Of a stretch of DNA of 64,000 nt, positions 1-17,875 are shown piece after piece (within the stretch, counting starts at the first letter, position 1; every line of letters starts with the position of its first letter). The position numbers and the translations under genes are program-made. The notes beneath the pieces are model-generated. The model did not search any database and had not been told where the DNA came from. It was given only the letters and a program-made list of their open reading frames with translations. Source of the stretch: Druceiella hillmani (Eukaryota > Arthropoda > Insecta > Lepidoptera > Hepialidae); assembly GCA_039881145.1 (NCBI GenBank), contig JAYKKI010000015.1, positions 27,679,501-27,743,500 of the forward strand, in the 5' to 3' direction.

Positions 1-1515
<1,515 letters not shown>

Positions 1516-2100
1516 TAAAATCACTCAAACTAGATTAATCATGACACAAACCTCTTTTTAATAGACTCCGCCATATTATCCAACAAAAATGACCCCCTTA
1601 ATGCAAATCAACTTAAAGACGTTCTTAATATTCATGACGGTGACTTTATTTACCCATCTAACAAGACATACACTCATTCAGAACCTTTACAAAGCAAATT
1701 AATGGCAGTTTGCTTTAAAAATAATACTTCACCATAACGTACGTAATGAGATAGCGTGCAGTACTGTCATTATCATCTGCTATTCTCGTAAGAAGTTAAT
1801 AGATCTTTATGAAGAAAAACGGAAAAACATAATAAAAGAAACCTTTAAACGTCTTTAAATTACCATTACCCGCTTCCCCGTCGCCCGAGTCGGCCTCGCC
1901 TAATCAATGTCATATTAAGAATTATTTTTTCATTGCACGACAGTTTTCTGATGTCATTTGTGCATGAGTGACATTATATGACCCTTTTATTGTGAAGGGT
2001 GATGCATATACATGGATTTTATGATTATACCCTTAATGTTAACAAATTTTTCGCTTCTTTAGAGTGCTTATAAATTTTTATTCATTTCAGCGTACCACAA
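1516..2100. other. Non-coding stretch with a small GC-rich patch
   Basis: Mostly AT-rich. A short GC-rich, CpG-containing patch lies at about 1866-1902, directly followed by AT-rich DNA with an AATCAATGTCA-like homeodomain-type core. It could be a small regulatory element; nothing codes. Confidence 0.3.
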
Positions 2101-2420
2101 GCTAAAAAACGTAATCCTTCTAAGATCACTTACATGTTTGTCGGTCCGTCTGTCACAGCCGATTTGTTCAGCACTAGGTAACTTTTCTAAAATATGCATA
2201 TAAGAATTAAAGAGGGTATAAATAGAATTCGGAACACTTTTTTCATTTTATTTATCATTTGAAAGGGCTTGTCATAAAAAAATTTTTTTTTCACAATTTT
2301 GAATTGCATGTTCAAAAAGATATTCTAAAAAATATGCGAATCTAGTGCATAACCTCCTTCCCCCTTATTTCCGAATGAAATCTGTTCATACTTGACTTTT
2401 TTTAAACTGTGTATACACAC
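2100..2420 (+). repeat. Degenerate dispersed repeat with GTCCGTCTGTCACAGCC core
   Basis: A segment with the order AAAAACG, then CCTTCTAAGATCACTT, then GTCCGTCTGTCACAGCC (about 2105-2163) recurs in altered form at 49.29 kb and 59.69 kb. The core alone recurs at 46.97 kb and, inverted, at 61.16 kb. Similar sequence is common in insect intergenic DNA. No ends, target-site duplication or coding capacity can be defined, so its class is unknown. Confidence 0.45.
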
Positions 2421-4999
2421 TGTGTGTGTAAACTTCGAAAAACAAGAAAATTAAAAAAAAATTGAATTATAGGATTGAACACAAAGTTAAACGATACGGA
2501 AAATGTATGATTAAATTAAAAAAAAAAAAGGTTTTAAAAAATGCAAAACTGTGTGTGGCATTTTTATTTACTAACATCCCTTGTTTTTTTTAATTTATTG
2601 CGAGGTTTTCATATTTACTTTGCTAGATTGCTGTAATATCTGAACATGTTTATACTTGATCAGTAACATTGTGTCATAATTGTGATAATAACTAACTCTA
2701 CTCAAGTTTTAGTTTAAAATGTAAATTATACGAGACATTTAAAAAAAAACGATGCGTGACGTAAAATGTTGCTCGTGTATTGCCGACTGGTCGGAGCACT
2801 GTCAGTGCATGCAGGTTTACTTTAGATTTGTGTGCATGTATATACATATACATATATATATATATACACATATATGTATATATTTGTACATAATTGACTC
2901 CTTGTCGTCATTACGGCGATTGTCAGGAGACACGTGCATTTTTTCAATTTTATGGTTCTCGGACAAAGTTCAGCGTATCTAGAAGTTTCTTTTTATTTAT
3001 TTTGAAATTGGTATTAAGACCCGATTAATTTGTGGTTACTTTCTTAAGCTTTGTTACAATTTCTATTTAATTGAATAAAGGGGTGCATTATATATTATTA
3101 GTTTGGCATTGGTCGTTGTGTTTAGCAACATAATAATTTACTTCTACATCCAGCTTAAGTAAAATGAGTCACGTATTTTTGAAAACTTCGAAAGTATCTC
3201 AATGGCATTAAATGATGAGTCCTTTCTGTGGGTAAAGAAATTAAATAAATTTGCTTTTATATTTAGTTCAGTACATTTTAAGATTTTGTACCCCCAATGG
3301 GTTCAAAATGAATTCTGATCATCTCAAGAAATTAATATATACGAGACGCTAACATTTTAATTGTGATAGGACCTTTAACTTTTTAACATATAAGTGGCAA
3401 CAGGCTACCACAGACAAAATCATAATCGCCAAATATATCGCCAATCAAAACACTGTCAAACAAAAACTGGAATAAAAAGAAATTACCATTTTGTAAACTG
3501 TAAACAAATGTTTGACAATTAACAACTACAAGAATCTTAAGCACCATATGTATGAATTCACTATAATGTGGCTAGTGGAACGACTATTAATTGACATGCA
3601 GGTAATCTTAGACTTTTAGCGATATTTTAATATATAAATAAAACTTCAATGAATAACCTATTGTCTATTTTCTGACAGAATTAATTTAGAGTAATAATGT
3701 TTTATGAGTAATATTAAGTTAAGGTGAAATTGCTAACATAGATATTTCATGCAAATGGTTAAGATCAATAATACCATAAACCAATGCATTGTTAACTAAG
3801 TATAAGTGTAATCAGACGATTAACTTAAATATTTTATACGAATAATCAAACATTGCTTGTCAAAGCACGACATATTACATTCGAAATGCAAGTTTTGGAA
3901 ACATTCAAATTTCTTGAATTGGTAAATGTTTTTAATGAAAACAATGGCTGATCGCTAATTACAAAATGTATAAGATAGTTACATTAACTCCAAATATTTT
4001 GCAGTAAATCACCTTTGTGAACTTTAAATCATTATTAATACTTAGTATGATTTAAAAGAGAAAACGATTATTTACAATTTATCGCAAAATTTACTAAAGT
4101 AGTATTTATTATTTAGTTATTATTTCTTAGGTACTGAATTGTATCAAATTAGTGAAAAATGGCTTCTAATGAATTTTATTGAAAAATACAGTACCCCTTC
4201 TCGTTTTAGTTTTCAGGTAAAGAGGTTTTCAGGTAGAGGTTAAAATTGATAGGATGACGTATGATATGTTCGCTTCGGATGTAAATAATTTGGTTCAATA
4301 ATGACCGAGTGCGAGTGCGTGCTTGGGAGCTGTTACGACTTTTTAAATTACAATCGCGGGCTTCCTGAACGCGGACGAGCAAAGCTTCTGTTGGGGTTGA
4401 TAATAAGTTGGGTATCAGTTTTTATTTGTTTCTTTGGTGGAGAAATTGAATAATAGCAAAACGTTTTAGTCGAAGTCGTTAGGGCAATTGTTAGAAATTC
4501 CCATGGTGATAGTGAAAAAAATTATATAAACTTCATTACGAGTTAATTATATATGTGCATTTTGCAAATATAAAACTGAAATGTACTTAATTAATTTTGA
4601 TTGAGTTCTACTTATTATATATCGAAGAAGTACCTTCTATTTATAATAATTTTATAAAATTTGTTCTGTAATAAAAATAATCTTCAGTAGTTATTCATAA
4701 ACGAAATCATCATTCGAATAAAAATAATACAAAATGGAATCCCGATAGGATCACTATTCTTTGAAGAAGTATTTCCGTACTACGTTATTTTACATCCCAG
4801 GGTAGGCGACATGAAATATTTACGATACCTGAATGTTTAAAATATCGTTTTGATGTATTAAAATAACATTCATATAAACATAATAAATTTTCGTATTTGT
4901 CGTTGTCCGTATGCATCTTATTTTAACGTATAATTTATGTAATCATATTATATTCTAGATTCAAATTTTTGAGTGATTGATCATCATTCTGTGAAAAAG
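2421..4999. other. AT-rich non-coding stretch
   Basis: No gene seen. It holds a short TA/CA tract at about 2838-2885 and one GC-richer patch at about 4302-4400 that may be a conserved element. Confidence 0.4.
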
Positions 5000-5002
5000 T
5001 GA

Positions 5003-5092
5003 AAAAAATGATACGTATAAAAATGATACGTATAAAAATGATACGTATAAAAATGATACGTATAATAAATGATACGTATAAAAAAATGATAC
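5003..5092. repeat. 15-bp minisatellite, about 5 units
   Basis: Unit ATGATACGTATAAAA in tandem. The last units have small indels. The Ile-Ile-Phe-Ile-Arg repeat read on the minus strand is only its translation. Confidence 0.95.
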
Positions 5093-5540
5093 TACAAGAC
5101 AGTGAAAAGAAATAATAATTACATAGACAAAGATAATATAATATTAATTTTCTATTGGACAATACGAGATGTGTGGGTATTCATATTAATGGGGTCACAC
5201 GAAAGAGTGCGTCGAAGATTTCTCTTAAGACACGTGCGAATGTGTTCCAGGTCCTACTACAGTAGTGACAATAATAGGGCATGTATCATGCTGTGCTCTG
5301 GTTAACCCGATATAGTGTTTTTGCCCAAAATTAAATAATACTGCATTCCTTCAGAAAAAGTTTCAATGCAAATCTTCGTGGCTTGTCTGAAGTTAGCCAC
5401 TAAGGCTGCCTCATCTTAATATCGGAATTTCAGTAGAAAGGGTTTTCTCAAACCATACCTAAAGTCTTGATATTTGTCCATTTGTCTTCCACGTATTTTT
5501 AATTTTAAAATTCAGGTTTATTGCTATTGGAAATACACAC
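5093..5540. other. Non-coding stretch
   Basis: No supported gene, RNA or repeat. Confidence 0.4.
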
Positions 5541-8752
<3,212 letters not shown>

Positions 8753-8866
8753 TAAGAATGTTCTAAAAATTTCCATTCCAGCGAGCAATTTGATAATTTA
8801 AAACTTTATGTAAGAATGTTCTAAAAAATTTCCACTCCAGCGAGCAATTTGATAATTTAAAACTCA
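8753..8866. repeat. 58-bp tandem duplication
   Basis: Two copies start with TAAGAATGTTCTAAAAA at 8753 and 8811. They differ by one inserted A and one T/C change, so the duplication is fairly recent. Confidence 0.93.
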
Positions 8867-9564
8867 TGATGCAATAGTATGAACTGCTGACGTAATTTTA
8901 TCGACGTATTAGTTAGTATTAATAAATCCTAACGATTTCATTTGGCTGATTTCTGATATGTATATATATATAATTAAATAGACTATAGAGAAACATCTAG
9001 TGGTTATAGATAAATTCACAAAACATACTCTAATTAAACAATAATGGACAATGTGAAGAAAAATTGGAGTATTGTCTACCTAGATTTTCTTTAGCACTGA
9101 TAAACTAAAAAGATATAATTTGACAAATATATTATAAATTATGGATTTGATGACATGCAATGAAGCACATTTGATATTAACCTTTTTCACTCTAGTTATT
9201 AAAGACACAATTCTCATATTTTATTTCGTATCCTACGAAAACGAAGGCTCATAATTATACACTTACTCGGTGACCTACGCCGATTCGGTTCCAGAGCAAT
9301 GAGCTTAAGGGTAGAAATGCAATATGTTACATGGAAAAATACAGAAGTACATGAGAATTATAGTGTAAAAATGCTCCAAATATTCTTTATGTGATGACTT
9401 ATCAATCTTATGTGAATATGAGCATACCCCTTCTGGGTATGAGCATACCCCTTCACGGAAACTGCAAATAAAAAAATCCTAACGAATAAATAAGCAAATT
9501 TGTGCGAAAAAAAGCTCGTGTGCAATGAAAAAGCAAATGCAGTCAAATTCATGTGAACTTAATT
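8867..9564. other. Non-coding stretch
   Basis: No supported gene. An 18-bp direct repeat (GAGCATACCCCTTC core) lies at 9419-9454. Confidence 0.4.
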
Positions 9565-9810
9565 TGAATAAACAGAACGACGACGACTGAAGGCCGGGAC
9601 CTACACGGGTAGGGCAAAGACTTGCCCCCACCTTCGACCCCCACAGGGAGAAGAAGCAGCTAACACAATTTCGTCGTAGTCGGCAAAATTATCATTTCAA
9701 TGCAAAATCAATTTCGTATTTACACAAGCAATTTGAGGCTAGCCGAGCGCGAGGCCACGGGGCTTAAAGACAAAATTATTACCGAGGTATACTGCCCGAG
9801 CTTTTTAATG
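9565..9810. other. GC-rich island
   Basis: This block is much richer in G+C and CpG than its surroundings (around 9580-9660 and 9735-9810). No open frame with splice sites is convincing. It could be a regulatory element or part of an exon. The call rests on composition only. Confidence 0.3.
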
Positions 9811-10896
9811 GGGTGATTCTTAAATATGGAGGCTTATTGGACCGATTGAGCATTTCGAGACCTTATTCTTTGTTTGGAGAGTTTTTCACGCGAAAATTTT
9901 GTTGACGCGGCATGAAATATATAGTATCAGATATAATGTAGTTAAAATAGATTTCTAGTTATTCTATGGAAATGAAATTGTGTTAAACATTTAAGTAATA
10001 TGATAACAGAAGTAAATATATGAGGCTGTTTAAATTGAAGGTAATTCAACAGGAATAAAGATATTTTTGAGACCTGTTGAGAAGTGTTTTATTTCATTAA
10101 ATATATATAACATTTTCGTAACCGATATACAAAAAGACGCTAAGTACTAGTAGCTTATAAGATGTCATCATTTAATGATAACGTTAGGTTTAGTAAGTAA
10201 GTTTTCTAGACACGCCAAATCTTTAAAATTAGTAATCACTCCTTTTTATAGTTTGTTTTTTTCTTTTAATAAGCCTGTGGGTTTGTAAATTTCAGTATTA
10301 AAAGTTATTATATCACCAAATTTCTTTCAATGAAAATATCAAAATAGGTTTAAATAGACATGTACGAGAAAGCCAGGAACACTTCATAAAAATACTAAAT
10401 AGAGTTACACTATAAACAATGATTTTTTTCTGCAAAAATTAGTACACGCTTTCAGTGATAATTATTGTTTTCTAAACAAAATAAACATAGTTGAATTATT
10501 GACATCTTGGTAAACTTTAGAATTAAGTCGATTATTTAAGTTGGAGTTTATTATTTGAATGACAAAATATTTAAGGAAAAAACTCCATACAAGGTATTTA
10601 AGGAGAAAACTCCGTTTATTTCTATTAAGAAATATTGATCTTGTCGTCTTGTGAGTTTATCATTTCATTTCAAAAAACTAAAACCTTTTGCGACTGTTAT
10701 TACAAAGTAAGCATACACCCTTTTCTATGCGACTTTAGATAACGTCAATTTATTCTGCAACAATCATAAATGACTCGTGATTGCTATTTAAACAGTAAAA
10801 ACTGGCTAGAATTCGAGGAACAGAAGTAAAATTGAAAATAGCAGCTTGGATATGTCATTTAGCGAACATGCAACAACTTGGGTTACTTAGCATATC
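9811..10896. other. AT-rich non-coding stretch
   Basis: Nothing supported apart from a short direct repeat (GTATTTAAGGAGAAAACTCC type) at about 10566-10615. Confidence 0.4.
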
Positions 10897-10897
10897 A

Positions 10898-10921
10898 GCA
10901 TTGGTAACAGTTACATATATG

Positions 10922-10997
<76 letters not shown>

Positions 10998-11019
10998 TAT
11001 ATGTAACTGATACCAATAC
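10898..11019. repeat. (TA)n microsatellite inside an inverted repeat
   Basis: The TA tract (about 10917-10995, with an ACAC break) is flanked by inverted arms: ATTGGTAACAGTTACATA on the left and its complement with one mismatch on the right. The whole block could form one cruciform or hairpin. Confidence 0.9.
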
Positions 11020-11022
11020 TGA

Positions 11023-13290
11023 TATATATTAAAGAATTGTCTATACTTTACTAATACTAATGTCTAAATTTACCCAAATCTGCATATATGTTACTCTTTT
11101 ATGTTTATTTATGAAGAGCTACACAGCATGGTTTCAGTAAATGCTACCATCGTAGCACTGTAGTGATGTTGATCATGGAGTTATGCAGCTTTTAACTCAT
11201 TTAATATAAATTCAACGTAATCACTGGTGTTTTTGGCTATTACTCTGATCCCACATTTAGTATATACGCTTTTGTACTTTTTTCCAATACATATCTTGAG
11301 TTTGGGAGGTTGCTTTCAGAGAAATAGTAGAGGTTATGATTGTATCAATCACCAGAAACTCATCAGAAACTTATTTTGAATTGGGACAGTTTATAACCTT
11401 GTATATACACTTTTACCCGGTATGCAGTTTTTATTTTTTAACATTTTTCTGCCATTTTTAAGTGTTCTTTTCGGTTAGCAGTTTTTCCAACTACTCCATT
11501 TATTTTTTTAAGTTCTTTTGAAATCAAGTTTTGCAGATTGAAATATTAAGAATGGACAGCACCGCATTCAGCCTTAATTTTTCTTCTCTATATAATCAAG
11601 CTTTTTTTTATTTTACCCGAAATATTTTAGTCAGTCATGAATTTCATTTCATTTCCACCAGGTAATCAGGGCCATTTATGGATATCAAATCAATAACATT
11701 ATTTTACTACATTTTTTAACAAAAATATTATTGATCTTTATTTAATATTAAACATTTTCATCTGAATCAATAATTATTTGGTTTTTAATAATAGTATAGC
11801 ATATATTTTTCTAACACTAGATGTCGTTTCTCCTCTTTAATGTTGAAGGACTAATATTCTCGGACAAGTTTGCTATTGTTGCCAGGATAGAATTTATTTA
11901 GTACAAAGATACCATAAATACCACCCTTCACGTCCCGAATTCTATAATAATTGTCTTTCCTAAGATAATGTTTAAAAAGTAAGGTTTTCATGCTCTTCTC
12001 TTGTGATACATATAAACCAAGCCTGGTGTTAAATCTTCCCATCAGGATAGGAAAATATACCTTTAGTTACAACGCCGTAAATACGAAAGTGGTCTATCGT
12101 TGAAGCTTACTCTTAAAAGACATTCAGTATTAGTTTGCAGATATTACTTCTATTCGTTATTAAGTCTTAAATTATTTTAATTAAGAAGAATATTATTTCT
12201 CCTACGAGGTAGAAAATTACCTGCCTTTTTGGTAGATATATTTTATACTGCAATAAGAAGTTATTCACAGCAGCTGTTCAACTCTAAATTATTTAACTTA
12301 TGGCGCCTTTGATCCATATCATCCAGCCACTGCTCGAACTCGAATATAACGATGCATCGGAAACTCATAGATTTTGTATAATCTAGATAATTTCGACGAA
12401 AGTGAATTAAAGGTATGACCAGGATAAAAACATCGGGCTGATTATAGCACTATTATAACCAGACCTACAATTCTCTCTACGTGGTCTACTGTTAAGAAGT
12501 CTGGTAGACTGCTTCGTTCTGCTACCTACCTGTTTAATGACAGTGTTAAGTAACAAATGTAATTAGGCCACCGTATTTCTTGGAAATTATGGCGCAATCA
12601 TACATCCCACCGCATCACGGTAATCTCATTAGCTAAGTGACTATGGTTATAGAAATATTCACAATTTTCTACATGAAATAGGATCTGTCACTATTCGCTA
12701 CTTGTGACCTAATAGGTAGTCAAGTCTCGCTTCAATCCGTAGTTGTAATGTTTTAAAATCAACACATACAAATTAATTCTAATCAATTATAAGTTTATTG
12801 CAGTGAAACTTCTTACGCCACAATAGTGTGAGTTCGTACATTAAAAAAATAAACGGTAATGAAAAGTTAACTTTCATCTTCAGCCGCCAGTTATTCAGCG
12901 CGTTATTCAATAGGAAACCGGAGTTTTACTTATTGTTATGCTCTCAGTGTGAGTGAGGCGTATATTCCTCTTTATTTATTATAATGAAAAAGTTTACCTC
13001 AATTATATTCTTCCTATTAATTGTTATCATTAGATGAATTTTAATAAATAAATTTGAATGACGTACTACTCAAAATTCTTAGAATTGGCCATTTGTAATA
13101 ATGAGACTAAAAAGATTAACGCGAAATTTTTAAAATTGAACTTTTTGGTAATCTATTGAGTTACTTTGTCTTTTACTTTGTTACTTTGTCAATTTTTCTT
13201 TTTGAATTAATGGAAATATCAAAATTATATGTATTACGTCAAGATGAATGTAACACGCGCAAATTATCGTGTGATGTTGTGTTTATTATT
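11023..13290. other. AT-rich non-coding stretch
   Basis: No gene, RNA or clear repeat. Moderately CpG-containing patches occur near 12300-12420 and 12460-12620, without coding signals. Confidence 0.35.
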
Positions 13291-13329
13291 TACTTTATGG
13301 TCTCAATCAACAAAAAAATTACGATTATT

Positions 13330-14111
13330 TGATTACCATTTTACTACGAAAATCCATCACATCCTACTGTTTATAACTGGTTTAAGAGTTCAAGCATAGT
13401 CGTATCAATTTCAGTGATGATCTGCGTGAGGGACGTAAAGATAAAGGCTGACAAGAGAGAGATTAGTAGAGTTCGGCAAATTTAAGCATTGTTACAGAAT
13501 ATCCTATAGGAACTTTTAGGCGTCAGAAAGCTTTATGCTACGGACGAAGCGGACGGAGCTCATTCAAATACTGCATGCAACATCGTCATGGATGATGAAA
13601 GCTGAGTACTGTTACAATAATACAAGGGAGTCGGTATAGTGGTGCTTCTTTCTGAATAATTGCCAAAAAAAGGGGAAAAAAAGGACTAAGTGCAAGATGA
13701 TCGCCTCGTTATTCGGACGAACGGGTTATTAAGCAACGATTGTTCTGGAAAACAAAAAAAAACATTTATCCTAGACTGGTACACCAGCAAAAGTTTTATT
13801 AAAAAATGTTCGAGAGCAACGCCCTCGCAGCAGAACCCCTCTTCATCATGACGACACCTCTGCACACTCAATCAGCCTAAAGATCGAATATTTGTCTATG
13901 CCGGGTATAGAAATGGTACTGCCATCCATCGTGCAGTCCCGACCTCCTACTACGCAAATTCCATTTATTTCGTCGATGAAATGATGACGGACTTCGAAAA
14001 GGCCGTGAAAGAGAGGCCCGAGGAAGAGTTGGTCTACTACTATTTTGGTGGTTCCATAGGATGACACGATATATGGAGTACGATGAAGACTACTTGGAAA
14101 AGAATAAATAA
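13330..14111 (+). pseudogene. Dead mariner transposase (relic A)
   Basis: Remnant of a Tc1/mariner-superfamily transposase, the enzyme that cuts and pastes the element using three acidic residues. It is seen as pieces in shifting frames: YNWFK near 13372 and SDDLREGR at about 13414-13437 from the N-terminal DNA-binding half; a DDES block near 13590 (first catalytic Asp region, usually TGDE); MIASLFGRTGY near 13697-13730; DWYTSKSF near 13775; HHDDTSAH at about 13844-13867 (second catalytic Asp present); SPDL...FHLF near 13935-13970, where the third acidic residue is lost; and a C-terminus from WWFHRMTRYMEY to the stop at 14109-14111. Frameshifts, stops and deletions make it non-functional. A candidate 3' terminal repeat (TTTTACCTAACCTATAA) lies near 14163-14179, but no matching 5' end was found. 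It differs in sequence from the mariner at 26.9 kb. Confidence 0.82.
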
Positions 14112-14979
14112 ATTATAAAATTGCTTTCTGGTACCATTTTTGATATGTTAAAAACTTTTCAATTTTACCTAACCTATAAATTATTAAGGAAATTTGGGGT
14201 AAGTTTTCGTTACATAAGACTAATAAATATATTCTCCGTTAAAAAAATTTGTTACACCTGTTTACTCCATTATCTTAATATTTCCTTTTTTTTACTTCTA
14301 CATACTAGCATATTAACGATTATTACTTCCAACGAACGTGGCGCTCAGATACCCTTTTTCTAATTGTGTAGTTCATATTTTGTACGACAAGTCACAATAC
14401 GCCACCAAATGCAGTTTAAAAAATGTCACATGAAAATTAAAATATTGTGTAAATAACTACTATCATACGTAAATCGTTTAATCGCAAAACCAATAAAAAT
14501 ATCATATAATATTTCCGTTTCTATGTATATGGATTGAAATGTTTGGAATGAGTGTTTGTAATAGAATTGTAGGAAGAATGAGTGAATGAAAACTTAATTC
14601 TTAAAAAATCTCTAAATCTGAAAAAGTCAATAATAATAGAAAAACGAATATGTCACGTGCTTAAGAATCCGTAAATAGCATCCATCGTCTTTTCATAATC
14701 TGTGTGAATTCCAGGAAGATTACGACAGAAGAAAACACTATTGGTAAATAAATGTCAAGTGTTAATGTTTTTTTTAATAAGATTTATTCGACGAAACCAA
14801 TAAAAACACAATCACTATCGTACGGCGGATTTTATGCTTTCAGTCAGTGAAAAAAGTGTAATTCCACGATAAGTGCATTACCTGTAGTCATTAAAATAAA
14901 CAAGAAAGGGACTCCAGCAACACCTGGTCCTCATCCCGGGACGATAATAAAGGACCTGCTAATAACTTGTTATTACAAG
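14112..14979. other. AT-rich non-coding stretch
   Basis: No gene supported. It includes the possible 3' end of the mariner relic. The rest is plain AT-rich DNA. Confidence 0.4.
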
Positions 14980-15548
14980 CCGCTTACGGAGAAGGCGCGT
15001 CTACAGAATTGCATCGGTCGCTGCGACGCATTTTACTACTTTTAAACACACGTGTTTGTTGTTCATAGATAAAAATGCAAAGTCGCGCCTCGCCGCGGCG
15101 GGCGCGAACGTAGTAATGAACCCGGGAGTTACCTTTATTATTATTGTGTATCCTCGCGGACCTTTGGACGCTCAAAAGAAAGGAATCGACGAGCCGCGGG
15201 TGTATGGAATAAGATTTTACGACTCGAAACGCGTTCCCTCGCAATTAATCATTCGTTATGTCCTTCGGGACTTATTTTTCGCTTTTTGTCTTATTTTCAC
15301 ACGTGGAGGGTCCGAGGTGGGCATTGCGTCGCTACTTTGTGGCACCGCGCCGCCGACAGGTAGGTGCAGTAGCAGCCCATTGTCCGGTCGGAACTCGAAA
15401 ACGTTGCTGACAAACAATATTTTAATCTAAGTACCTACGGTGGCTCGTCGCTCCGGCGAGATGCGCCCCGTCCCGCCAGCAAATTGCCTTGCGTTTTTGA
15501 AATATGTTACAATCGTGATGTCTGGGAAGAGCGTGAGGGATGTAAAGG
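14980..15548. other. GC/CpG-rich island, possible promoter or first exon
   Basis: This is the strongest CpG-containing block in the left half. Long frames are open on both strands (124 and 86 residues), as expected of stop-poor GC-rich DNA. Neither translation carries a domain I recognise. A short frame starts at an ATG near 15461 and stays open to AAG|GTAATT at about 15547/15548, which would make a fair splice donor. I infer a regulatory island or a 5' exon and cannot choose between them. Confidence 0.3.
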
Positions 15549-16280
15549 TAATTTAATAAATGTTGTTTTCATATTTATTGTCCTGCACTTTGTAGTTTAG
15601 TCATGCTCGCGGTACGTAATAAGCATTGAATCACAGTGCCTGGCGTAGTCACCGGGCACAATACCGTTTGTTTTCAATAATTTAATTTATTCAAATATTG
15701 AAATGATGTCATGGGAAGTAGCCAATTTATTTTATTTATGAATTTTATGTTGCTATTTATGGAGCATTATATGAAAATATTAAGAAAATGTGAAGTATAA
15801 AGTTGTCCTAAAACAATTTATTTGACATTTCAATGTTTTATTCGAATCATTTCCTAAACCATAAGGGGTTATATATTTAAGGTTTTTTACTTCTAATGTT
15901 TTACCCAAGATATTTCGCTTTATGTGAATATTCCTGGAAACAGAACAGAAAATAACTGTTTATTGATGCTTTAAAAGTACTTTTAATATTTTTTTTGTTT
16001 TTAAATAGACTAACTGTATTTCAAATCCAGCAGTTTTAATAATTCGTATTAGACAACCTGAGAAGTGGTAAAAAAGTATTGTGAATAGCTTTTTTGTTTA
16101 ATATCAATAAGAACGAGTTTCGAAGTGTTTAGGGCTGCATTACATTATAATTTCGCTCTTTGTGTAAATAAACATTGGAAATTGTTTACGAAAAACTAAT
16201 AATATCGATTCTATTGATACTCACTTATTCTGCCATTCATTGACCAGCGATAATATTTTAATTATAGACCATTATTATTA
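15549..16280. other. AT-rich non-coding stretch
   Basis: Nothing supported. Confidence 0.4.
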
Positions 16281-16480
16281 TTTACTAAAATAGGGGTAAT
16301 GGAAATTTATCATGAAACCTTATCCGAATCTCCTTTTTTATTAAGGGATGATTCTAGGAATGTTCTAATTTTGTAACATTACATTGTTTACTAAAAAGGA
16401 GTAAAAGAAATGTATCATGAAACCTTATGCAAGTCTCTTTTCTTTTCTTAAGGGATGATTTTAGGAATAATTTCGGAATA
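16281..16480. repeat. Diverged tandem duplication, about 105 bp
   Basis: TTTACTAAAA...TATCATGAAACCTTAT...AAGGGATGATT...TAGGAAT occurs twice with period about 105 bp (TATCATGAAACC at 16308 and 16413). The copies differ by many substitutions, so the duplication is old. Confidence 0.85.
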
Positions 16481-16734
16481 GATCGATCACTAGAATGACA
16501 TTTTTGTGTATTAATTAAAAGATAATTTTTTGTTACTTTGAATTAAAATATTAATTCCGAATCTATCTATTACATGCTCTGAAAGTTTTAATGTAAAATG
16601 TATGTATATTGTATACAGAAAAATTGTATAATAGAAAAATTGTAATATACTGAATTATTTAAATAATATGACAAATATATAGTTAGACACAATGTATACT
16701 TATATTATTATAATTGCAAACTTTTTTTTTGTAG

Positions 16735-17345
16735 TGGACAGAGGCAATCGTGAGAGTAAGTGTGAACGGCCTCGATAAGAGGACGAAGTGCCGCCTAACG
16801 ATAGACACTAGACATCGGTAGTGAGGGCAGTCGAATATAAAACGATACAAAGTAACAGTCGGTGTCATCAGCGCGGCACCCACTCAAACCAACTCATATA
16901 ATAGGATATTGAAAATGTTTAACTTGCAATTTCGGCACGAAAGTGATCGCGCACCGCGCATATCCGTCGGCGGAAAGTTCTAAAACGTTTTATGGCACTA
17001 ATAAAAACGCCGTTCCATATACGACGTTTTCAAACACAATAACATTGTGTGTACGAGAAATATTTTTGAATACGAAATTAGGTTTGCGAGGAGAAAAAAG
17101 ATACGCGGGGGTGAGAAAAAAACAAATTTGTCCGGGTTAAAGTTCCGCCGGCTGGATGTGTCCCCCGAGTGCTGAGTGCCGCTCGTAAAACTGAGGGCCG
17201 CCGCGATGTTGTTCACAATCTTCCTATCCCTTACAATGACGATATTTTAAGAATTACATTCATTCATAGACACGGCTGCCGCTTGCTTATAAATCCTGTT
17301 TTACGGCCGACCGCCCGTGTCCGTTTTAATTCGGCAAGCTTAGTT
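16735..17345. other. GC-richer island
   Basis: Blocks with raised G+C and CpG (about 16740-16880, 16935-16990, 17085-17215 and 17265-17335) alternate with AT-rich DNA. Open frames of 65-72 residues overlap on both strands without recognisable domains. Probably conserved non-coding DNA; composition is the only evidence. Confidence 0.28.
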
Positions 17346-17875
17346 TTGATTTCACAGTTGATACAGCGAAACATCAGTTGATGTAAATGATTTCAAACAA
17401 ACAAACGCTGCAGTAAGTAGACTGTTTGATAATACTCTTATGCAATGGTAACTTTAGAACATTTTTAATGACATTATTTTTCAAATAAACACTGACGTAT
17501 TTCAAAGGTGAATAAAAATTTTCATTTTTTTAACTGTACTTACAGGAATATTGAAGTTGCGAATTTTAGTTACCATGTGCCCAAATGAAAATGTGAAATA
17601 TATTATGAATACGAACAATGTATTTCAACTGAAGTTTGTTTATATTTATCGCATACAAGTCGCAGTAGTGTGAAAAACATGGTCGGTATATATGGAGTTT
17701 TCAAATAGTTCAGTTATAGACGGCGATGTTGTAAATTCAATGGTTGCAGTACGAACTCGGGAAGTTATTATTAATTTATGTTAGAGTATGAATGAGTTTA
17801 TTTTTTTTTTTATAACTTAACAAACCAAACATTAATACTTAGGAAATATATTACAGTTTTATATATTAAGTTAGT
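17346..17875. other. Non-coding stretch
   Basis: No supported feature. Confidence 0.4.

Noticed and set aside
15056..15430. 124-residue plus-strand frame in the GC island
   Set aside because: The opposite strand is also open; peptide unrecognised; openness is explained by low stop frequency in GC-rich DNA.
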